This document shows, piece after piece, positions 1 to 64,000 of a DNA stretch of 64,000 bases. The DNA lies in NCBI GenBank assembly GCA_008711295.1, contig VUYV01000592.1, positions 72,145 to 136,144 on the forward strand, read 5' to 3'. Position 1 is the stretch's first letter. Each line of letters opens with the position of its first letter. The position numbers were made by a program, and so were the translations under genes. Below the pieces are notes generated by a model, which was not told the DNA's origin, ran no database searches, and saw only the letters and a list, made by a program, of their open reading frames with translations. The stretch comes from Anarhynchus alexandrinus (Eukaryota > Chordata > Aves > Charadriiformes > Charadriidae).

Positions 1-700
1 ATTTAGGTAAGCTGAAGAGATAGGAATTAACGCAAAAATTACAAGGTGAAGATGGCAGTGCTGAAAGGGGAGGTAGCAGGCTGGAGAGAGGTTACAAGTG
101 GAGTTCCTCCAGGACAGGTTTTGGGACTCACGTTGCCTAGTACTTTAATGAGTCTTGCACAAAGATGAGGAGCATGCTGATAAAATTTGAGGCTCTAATA
201 CAAAAGAGGATTGGGATAATGCAAAAAAAGCGCTAGAGACTTTTCAGAGGCCACAGGAATGGCATGAATGTTAAGTGTGAAATACAAGGTGAGGAACATG
301 AAGGATTTCTGTCAGAAGATGGGATTCACTGGGAGAGATGATGGAGGGTCTGGGTGTATCATATCAATGACCACAAGGTGACACTATGACCAGTAAGACG
401 TGATCACGAAAAGGCAAATACAACCCTTGGCTGTACCGGAAGCACCAGGCAAGGACAGAAAAGCCTTAGTGCAATCACAGAAGGCTCTGCTGAGACTTCT
501 CAGGAATGCTGGGGGCAGTCCCTGACAACAGTATTTACAAAGGCTGACCTGAGCCCTGAAGGGCTCTGAATGACAATGAAGCCACTGGAGAAGGGAACGA
601 AGGCTTAAGAGCTTGGCTTGATTAACACAGCAACATGGAGTTAGCAAAAATTCCACCTTCAGATGTGGAGGTGAATCTAGGGGACCTGGGAAGAATCCGG
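1..700 (+). repeat. Degenerate CR1-family LINE, reverse-transcriptase region
   Basis: Around 91-130 the plus strand reads V-T-S-G-V-P-P-G-Q-V-L-G, a decayed form of the SGVPQGSVLGP block of CR1-type reverse transcriptases. Further pieces such as the GGGTCTGGGTGTATCATATC and CCACAAGGTGACACTATGAC stretches near 347-392 fit the downstream CR1 ORF2 region (GVxVDHKLTM-like). Frame breaks show it is dead. The right boundary is soft; 700-1290 is not recognisable and may be more of the same copy. Confidence 0.55.
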
Positions 701-1289
701 TATCCGCACAGTGAACAGCGGTTTCAGCTCTGAGCCACCTTTGGCATGAAGAGGATAGAACTGGCCACAACAAAAGCTCCAGCACAAAACGGGAAGAGCT
801 CTTCACCATCAGGTGGCAGGAGGCACTGAGCAGCCTTCCAGCAGGCACCACCTCTTCTGTCTCCCCTACCTGCTTTTAAGATGGAGTGCGATTTATTTAC
901 AAAGGGATCAGTTGTGCTGCAGCCTCTGCAAAAGCCTCAGTGTGGACTGAAGCATCTTGTAGATCCCTCACTCTCACATGCAGCTGCAGTCCCTGCAACC
1001 CATGCTGCACTCTGTCTGGGAGCACAGCGCAAAGCAGAGTATTTTTTCCCTCAAGTCCAGTGAAGGTCAAGGCCTGTGCAGGTTTACTGGGACCCTCACA
1101 GTGCAGGTCCCCTTCCCTTCTGCCCAGGTAAGAGCAGCCTGCAGCACTGGCGACCCCTCCCAGCCAGACCCAGTGTGCTCTGGCTTTGGACTGAATACAC
1201 GAGGACTCTCTAGCCTGGATAGAGGGACAGCTGAGAACATGATCCAAAAGCAACCCTGTGAAGGAAAAGGGGATCAGCTGCTCACTGTT

Positions 1290-1648
1290 TTCCAATACAA
1301 GAACAAAGAGGAATCACATGAAAAGAGCAGAAGGAGGTTCAAAAACAATCCAAGGAAGGTAGCTCTTCACCTACATTGTACCTGCATCATGGAGCAGCAA
1401 GTCAGGGGAAATCACAGATGCCACAAATTAACCAAAGGAAATAAAGCTGTGGAGGGCTATTAAATAAATGCAAAGGCCACCTCTAGCTCAGGGCAGGCCT
1501 GGGCCACAGTTTGTCAGATGCTGGGACAGTAATTGGGAAAGGTGTTAACAAGCTGCTTCTCCCCATAGGCTCTTGCCCTTCGCAACTGCTGGATGAATCT
1601 AGACAGACTCCTGGCCTGAGCCAATATAGCTGCTCTTATGTTCCCAAG
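1290..1648 (+). repeat. Degenerate CR1 LINE, 3' end
   Basis: The order of motifs fits the 3' part of reptile/avian CR1: GGAGGGCTATTAAATAAATG, CAGTTTGTCAGATGCTGGGA, then a TGGATGAATCTAGACAGACT stretch and finally CCAATATAGCTGCTCTTATG (consensus-like CAGTATGGCTGTTCTTATGTTC). It ends at about 1648, a few bases from the donor of SZT2 exon 71. It may be the tail of the copy that starts at the left edge. Confidence 0.6.
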
Positions 1649-1655
1649 TTCTTAC

Positions 1656-58424
<56,769 letters not shown>

Positions 58425-58429
58425 CTGTG

Positions 58430-59150
58430 GTGAGAACACAGCGGCCCGGGTCACCCCGGGGCTCGACGGGCACCCCAAAAGGGCACCCCCGGAGGGCACC
58501 CCGGCCAGCATCCTCCCGGGGCTGCTTCAGCCCCACACCCCTCGTCTTCCCCCCCAGGCCCGGCCAGGCCAGGCCAGCCCCCCCCCTCCCCACCGTGGCC
58601 CTGTCCCCCGCCCCGCGGCNNNNNNNNNNNNNNNNNNNNNNNNNNNNNNNNNNNNNNNNNNNNNNNNNNNNNNNNNNNNNNNNNNNNNNNNNNNNNNNNN
58701 NNNNNNNNNNNNNNNNNNNNNNNNNNNNNNNNNNNNNNNNNNNNNNNNNNNNNNNNNNNNNNNNNNNNNNNNNNNNNNNNNNNNNNNNNNNNNNNNNNNN
58801 NNNNNNNNNNNNNNNNNNNNNNNNCGGCTTGGGGGCGCGGCGGGGAGGCGCTGTAGGCCCGTCCGGGCCGCTGCCGGGGCCTTGCCCGCGGGCAGGAGGC
58901 CAGCGCGGCCTGCGGGGCCGGGCCCCGCGTTTCGGTGCCTCCTGTCACGGACGCCCCGAGGTCCGCGGGGCTCGGGCTGAGGCGGTGGCCAGCGCTGCTG
59001 CCGCCTTTGGCCCGGCCTGCGATTCCCCTGCCCGGCTGCGGGATGATTCCCTCTCTTCCTCGGCCAAGGGACCTCCCCAGGGGTCAAACCCATCCCGGGC
59101 TGAAGGAGCCCGGGTGGGAGGCTGAGCTGGCCCTGGAGCAGCTGGTGCGG
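58430..59150. promoter_or_regulatory. CpG island, probable bidirectional SZT2/MED8 promoter
   Basis: The sequence on both sides of the N gap is GC-dense with frequent CpG, unlike the AT-richer introns either side. It sits between SZT2 exon 2 (minus) and MED8 exon 2 (plus), whose upstream ends point towards each other. In human the same genes are divergent with start sites very close together, so a shared bidirectional promoter is the natural reading. No TATA box is visible. The exact start sites lie in the gap or cannot be assigned. Edges are approximate. Confidence 0.8.
58620..58824. other. Assembly gap of 205 N in the SZT2-MED8 promoter
   Basis: This is an uninterrupted run of N. Both flanks are extremely GC-rich (homopolymeric C and CCGCGG-type sequence), the usual cause of dropout. 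By position and orthology it should contain SZT2 exon 1, MED8 exon 1 (ATG plus one codon) and both start sites. Whether the length 205 is measured or arbitrary cannot be told from the sequence. Confidence 0.99.
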
Positions 59151-59389
59151 TGCTTTCCTGTGCAACAACCTCTTCTTGCTGCATGGCTGTAGGGTGGGCG
59201 TGTGTCCGGGTACCCGAGTACACCTCTTCCTCTCAGCCCTTGGTAAGAGTCATCAGACCAAAGGTCCCTCTGCCCAGCAGCCTGGCTTTGCCACTAGCTA
59301 ATAAGCTGATGCCTAAAAGAAATTTTGAGAGCAAAATAAGCTACTGATGTCATTCTGTATAAACTATTGCTCACACATCCTTTGCGTTT

Positions 59390-60215
59390 TATAGCCTTGA
59401 ATGAATTCCCATCGATGGAAGAAGGATCTAATTACTTTTTTAAGCGCTGTGAATTTTTAGCATCCATAACATCCAATGGAAAAGAGTTGCAGAGCTTAAT
59501 GACAGGTTAACGGGCTGTAAAGATCCACCTCCTTTGGTTTGTTTGAAACCGCTACCTGTTGGCTTCATGCAAGTCTTTTGATTTTCCTACCAGAAAAGAA
59601 AGTAAAAATGGGTTGTCCTGCAATTCCTCATCTATAGGGTTTGTTATACTGTCTTTCCTCGTTTCAGCCACTCGCACATACTGATCTCTTTTCTGTTTTT
59701 AACTGCTGCATCTATGGAACTGAAGAATATTCTTGATCATCCTTGTTGCCTTTATTTGTACATATTCCTACTATATCCCTTTTTAGTTGGAGGGACAAGA
59801 GTGGCACATAGTATTCGAGATGCAAATGAGGCATGCATTTATACAATGACATAATCGTGCTTAGTTTTCTGTTGCTTTCCTAATAAATCCTGTTATCACT
59901 TTTATTTCCTTGACTGCTTCTTGAGCCTTGGGCAGATGTTTTCATGGGTTATCCTCATAATCCCAAGATCTTGTTTCCGAGTGATAACGTTATCAGCTCA
60001 GAGAATGTCATTGTGTACGGAAAGTCAGGATTGGTTTGGGTTTTTTTTCCTCCTTGTTTTGCCACGTGCGTTGCTTTACATTTACCTACTCTGAATTTCA
60101 CCTTTACCTCTCAGTTGCTCTGTATCAGGAGGTCTTTCAGCAACCCCTCCCATAAACCCTATCTTTACTACCTTGGGGCAATTTAGTATTGCTAACAAAC
60201 TCCTTAAAGCACCGC
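59390..60215 (-). repeat. Old CR1-family LINE in MED8 intron 1
   Basis: The plus strand carries antisense CR1 landmarks in order: GAAAAGAGTTGCAGAGCTTA, TCATCCTTGTTGCCTTTATT, GCACATAGTATTCGAGATGC (like GCAGTATTCGAGGTGTG), GCATTTATACAATGACATAA, CGTTGCTTTACATTTACCTA, CCTTGGGGCAATTTAGTATT. The run covers about 800 bp of ORF2 and is heavily mutated. Confidence 0.7.
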
Positions 60216-61891
60216 TTGAATATAACATACGCCTGCAAGAAGCACAGCATTCCTTGGAAACACCGGTTGGTCTTACTGCAGGCATGCTTTGCAGTGCTTA
60301 CATCTGCTTCCAGCTCTTAATGGCTTTGGAGAGAGCCTACGAAAGAAGGAGGCTTGGAGTACACTTCTGCCACAAGAGCAATGCGTGTGCAATAGGATTT
60401 CATTCATCCTCTTGAGGGCTTCTTGGATAAGCACAGGCAACGCGCCAAGTGAATTGTCATAGGTGCATATGCCCGGCACCCCTGCAGTAAAACACTGGCT
60501 ACCAGCCCAACTTGTAAAACAGGCATTAGTTAATCTTCTTGCACAAACACAGTGCACACAAACAGTTGTAGAGTCATTTCTTAATTGCACAGGAACTGAC
60601 TAGTCCCATCACAACATGGAGGAGAGTGGTTTTATCTCAAGGTGGAACAGCCAGCAGTCTGCTCCGTGAATCCACTCCATGGACTGGGGATCAAATTTTT
60701 ACAAAGTTGACTCAGCCATTTCTTCTAAGGTGTTTAAGTGAAGCAAAGTCTGATCGGTGATTACTACAAAAAGCCTTTATAGTCTTGTCAGACTGTAAAT
60801 AAAATAGAATAATTTTGTGTTCTTGTGAACATGGAAGATAACTGATAATTTCTCCAGTGAAGCTTATACTGGTCCACTGTATTTAAACAGAACAACAAAC
60901 CCAATAACAAGCGTGCCAACAGCCTGAGTCACTCTATCTGCTTTCCCAATCGGCATTCCCTTTCTATTATTTGATTGTTTTGTCCCACCCTCCTCATGGA
61001 TTATTATTGTACAGTTCTTGACTTACACGAGCAGTTCGTTAGGGCTGGGACTATAATTATATTTTGCGCAATGCTGTAGTATGAATAAGTTAGAGTAGAT
61101 AAGATTCTAGAGGGTTTTTGCAAGAGTCAAGGATATGCCTTGGTGTCTTTGGCAATAGAGCCCCTGTCCTGACACTTTGTCTGTCACCATCCTCCCTCAC
61201 CCCGGGATGTCAGTGGAAAAGGTTATTTAAACAATGTAATCCAGAGCAAAAGGCAGGAGGTGGTGTGTGCGTGTGTCGGTATGTCCGGTCTCTGTCAGGG
61301 CAGGGTCTCCCACAGCCGGTAAGGCACAAATAGAATAGGAGCTGCAGTTTCCTTAGCAGCTGGAAGTGGCACTTGTGCAGGAAGAAAGTAAAGAGTGAGG
61401 TGAAGGGCAGAAACTAGAGTCTTTTGGCCATGGACCTGATACTCATTATGCAAAGGGCTGTTTTGGATTAAGGCATCACTGTGCCCACATCCACTGTCAG
61501 AAAAGGTTGAGGGAATACTAATCTACTTTGAGCTGGGTTAGCTTAAATGGCTCACAAAGGTGGCACGAGCTACATTTGATGACTTTGCCTGATGTGGTAA
61601 AAAGCAGATGTAAGTGATAATGTCTTCACTGCACTCATCTAAATCTTCAAGAGGATGGCTAGCCAAGGGTTTTCTCAGTCACAAGTCTCTTGCCTAAGTG
61701 TTCTGGCCCAAGGGGAAGGAGTCAGTGTGAAACCATAGGATTTTAATCTCCAGAGTCTCTGTTTGCTTCCCCTGTAAAGGAGGCTCTCTGTAGGAGAGAT
61801 TGGACTATGGATGTAAGCGTGTGGATCCACACCACCATGGGAAGGTGTTAAGCTTTGTCCTCATCCCTTGTCTTTCTTGCCTTTCATTTAG
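60216..61891 (+). other. MED8 intron 1, distal part
   Basis: This is the intronic sequence between the CR1 remnant and MED8 exon 2. No exon, RNA gene or clear repeat is visible. A pyrimidine-rich tract ending CATTTAG leads into exon 2. Confidence 0.75.
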
Positions 61892-62010
61892 AGAGAGGAG
61901 AAGCAGCTGGAGCTGACCCTGGAGGCGCTCATCAGTCAGGTGGCTGACCTGAAGAACTCCTTGGTCAGTTTTATCTACAAGCTGGAGAACGAGTATGACC
62001 GACTTACATG
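61892..62010 (+). CDS. MED8: MED8 exon 2
   Basis: The acceptor is CATTTAG directly before AGAGAGGAG; the donor is ACATG before GTAAGT. It encodes Arg-Glu-Glu-Lys-Gln through Leu-Thr and the first two bases of the Trp codon (phase 2). The upstream intron is at least 3 kb and reaches into the CpG island. Confidence 0.96.
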
Positions 62011-64000
62011 GTAAGTTGTCTCTCAAGAGCTGGGGGCTGTTGATCACTGCTGAAGCTGTTCCAGACACGGCTCAAAGGACCACAAAGTATAATTAAAAAC
62101 CATTAGCTTATTGTCAGTAGGTTTAAGTTTGCTTTTCACATTTCTGCTGGAGGAACCACTACATGTCTTCCACCAGAAAACCAGTTGAAATCCATTGGTT
62201 TCATGCTGTATAGTAATGGAGTCATGTTAACACCTTTTAATCTAGACTCATTATGAGAACTAGACTTGCATCTGCAGTGATTCTTGGACAAAATACCTTA
62301 GAGACCCACATACACTATAAAATGAGCAATGGTTCTTTCTGCATTTCTTGACCTTTCTGGCTTTTTCTAGCTCTGGTATAAACGGAGCTCCTGTGTTTTG
62401 CTAGTTCTGCATGTTTTACCAGGCAGTTTGAGAGACTTGCAAGGTGGCATTTTCTTCCTCATGGAGCATAAAGAAGTTATAGCTACAGCTTAATAAACTA
62501 TACGGTATCTTAGACCGTGTCTGCCACTGCAGCAAAGCTTCACAGGCAGTTAGCATTTATAGTTAATGTTAATTTATAGTTAATAGTATAGGTGATGAAT
62601 TCCCCAGAGAGAGCAAGCTGAAGGGGACCTCCTTGACAAGATTACCAGTTATTTTGTTTCATTATTGCTTAGTCTGGATAGCCAAGCTATAAATATTGTC
62701 TCTCCTGGATGTACTGCTTAGGAGTTAAATTGTTTCTCAGACCTTGCTTTAGAATTGCGCTGGGAGAGTTAGTGATAAGGAAAGCATTGCTTCTGTGTAT
62801 GTTACTGAAATCCCAAACAACTGCCATTGTCAGTGGTACTGCTTGTAATGTCCCTGAGCTGTTTGCAGCATTTGAGCTATTTGCAGTAGGGACTGGGATT
62901 TGTCTACATCTGCATGTTCAGCCCTATGTTTTACTGCTTACTGTCTGGAATAGACTGATTTGAGGAGTAATAGTGTTATTTCCTCACTTCTCAGCCATTT
63001 GAGTGAAGAAGAGATAAAAGCCATCTGTGGCATCCCTTTCCATGTTCCATCCTCTTTATTCGCTTTCCCAGGCCTTCAGTTCTGGACAGCTTTGCATTGC
63101 TCTCAGGGCAGCTGAACACCTTGAATAAAGTGCTAAAGCATGAGAAGACCCCACTATTACGAAACCAGGTTATCATACCCCTAGTGCTGTCTCCAGACCG
63201 CGATGAGGAGATCATGGTAAGGAAATTCCTTCTGAGTGTTGGCCCTGGCGTATCAGAAAGTTCTTGTGTATCTGCTTCAGCTTGGCATTCCTTGTGCTTG
63301 GCATTCTTCAGCTCTGGGTATAGAGAAAGAAAAGGTGATGAGTGGTTCTGCCTGGGAGCTGCTTTGCTGAGGGGGCTCTCACCTACAAACACTTACACTG
63401 GCTACACTTTATAGGAGGTGTTCCTGTTCATAAACATGTTATTTTCATGATGTTGGGCCAGAAAGATAGTGTCTTGTGTAACTGGGAGGTCTCCTTGCGA
63501 GCTCCTGGTTTTCTGTGCCATAGCTGTGCCGTTCCTGTCAGACATCTGCATCTAGATTTGCACTGTTTGTCATCTGACCAACACGGGGTGTGTTACAGAA
63601 CCTCCAGAGTGCGCTGGAAATGTTTACTCTCTGCTTGAGTAAGAAAACGTTTCAACTGATCATGGCCATGCTGGTGGGGTTGCACTGCAGACCCCCATGG
63701 GTTGCTCTGACTAAACAGGCACAGTGCAAATTCCTAGACAAATTGTTGAAACTTCCTAATGCTCCCCAGATCAAGGTGTCGCCACAGCATGCTACTAGTC
63801 TTGTTCCAGCTCTGGTCTTGAGCTGTCTGAGTGCTGGGCTGGAGGAGGAGGCTCTGAGTGTGGCTTATCCAACTGTTGCAGCGGCAGACAGAGGGGCGCG
63901 TGCCCGTGTTCAGCCATGAGGTAGTGCCTGACCATCTTCGAACTAAGCCTGACCCTGAGGTGGAGGAGCAGGAGAAGCAGCTGATCACAGATGCAGCTCG
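61892..64000 (+). CDS. MED8: MED8, Mediator complex subunit 8 (partial: exons 2-4)
   Basis: MED8 is a head-module subunit of the nuclear Mediator complex that links transcription factors to RNA polymerase II; the human protein also binds elongin B/C. Exons: 61892-62010 (119 nt), 63072-63216 (145) and 63882-64000 (cut by the window edge), joining to 127 codons in one frame. The first visible residues [20 protein letters not shown] follow the Met-Gln of human MED8, so only two codons should be missing in exon 1, probably inside the N gap 3 kb upstream. The rest reads [58 protein letters not shown] and stops at TDAAR. The visible part is helical and heptad-rich, as expected of the N-terminal coiled coil. 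The C-terminal half lies off the right edge. Confidence 0.97.
62011..63071 (+). other. MED8 intron 2
   Basis: The intron has GT donor GTAAGTTG and acceptor TTCCCAG. The sequence between is AT-rich with no recognised feature. Confidence 0.85.
63072..63216 (+). CDS. MED8: MED8 exon 3
   Basis: The acceptor is TTCCCAG before GCCTTCAG; the donor is ATCATG before GTAAGG. It completes the split Trp codon and encodes [19 protein letters not shown] through the conserved SPDRDEEIM, ending in phase 0. Confidence 0.96.
63217..63881 (+). other. MED8 intron 3
   Basis: The intron runs from GTAAGG to GTTGCAG. The reading frames inside it have no family resemblance. No repeat was seen. Confidence 0.85.
63882..64000 (+). 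CDS. MED8: MED8 exon 4 (truncated by window edge)
   Basis: The acceptor is GTTGCAG before CGGCAGACAG. It encodes [14 protein letters not shown], then [17 protein letters not shown] up to DAAR, and is still open at position 64000. The next residues in vertebrate MED8 lie outside the window. Confidence 0.95.

Noticed and set aside
384..851. 155-codon minus-strand frame considered as the terminal SZT2 exon (contains SEPF)
   Set aside because: Only a four-residue coincidence; the rest does not follow the conserved SZT2 C terminus and it overlaps CR1-like sequence.
978..1463. 161-codon plus-strand frame near the left edge, considered as a neighbouring gene such as HYI
   Set aside because: No similarity to hydroxypyruvate isomerase or any other family I know, and its right part falls in CR1 3' sequence.
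58427..59125. Long plus-strand reading frame across the CpG island
   Set aside because: It reads through 205 N and GC-rich sequence that lacks stops by composition; no protein family resemblance.

Overview
The window is vertebrate nuclear DNA, most likely from a bird. The evidence is the many CR1 LINE pieces (one carries the avian-type 3' end with tandem TCATAGAA octamers, read antisense), an avian-type ERVL-like LTR, and short GT-AG introns around exons that spell a vertebrate protein. The species cannot be named from the sequence.

Two protein genes fill the window head to head. SZT2 (KICSTOR subunit, lysosomal negative regulation of mTORC1) runs on the minus strand from about 58.6 kb down past the left edge. 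Seventy coding exons were placed by splice sites, continuous reading phase and recognised protein sequence. They sum to 10,740 nt, exactly 3,580 codons, with no frameshift or stop. Exon 1 (a few codons) and the terminal exon (about 47 codons in mammals) are not visible. MED8 (Mediator head module) runs on the plus strand from the same promoter. Its exons 2, 3 and the start of exon 4 are visible (61,892 to the right edge), and exon 1 is not.

Between them lies a GC- and CpG-rich island (about 58.43-59.15 kb) holding a run of 205 N (58,620-58,824). In mammals SZT2 and MED8 are divergent neighbours, so this is the expected shared bidirectional promoter, and the gap probably hides both first exons.

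The remainder is intronic. It contains degenerate CR1 copies in both orientations (left edge, 10.1-10.5, 35.6-36.2, 40.1-40.5, 49.0-50.0 and 59.4-60.2 kb) and one LTR split by a younger CR1 (16.2-17.1 kb). No tRNA, rRNA, CRISPR, viral coding gene or other independent gene was found. Points worth a second look are a GC-AG intron in SZT2, a tandem donor pair, one weak donor, a CR1 copy ending almost on an SZT2 splice site, and the promoter gap.
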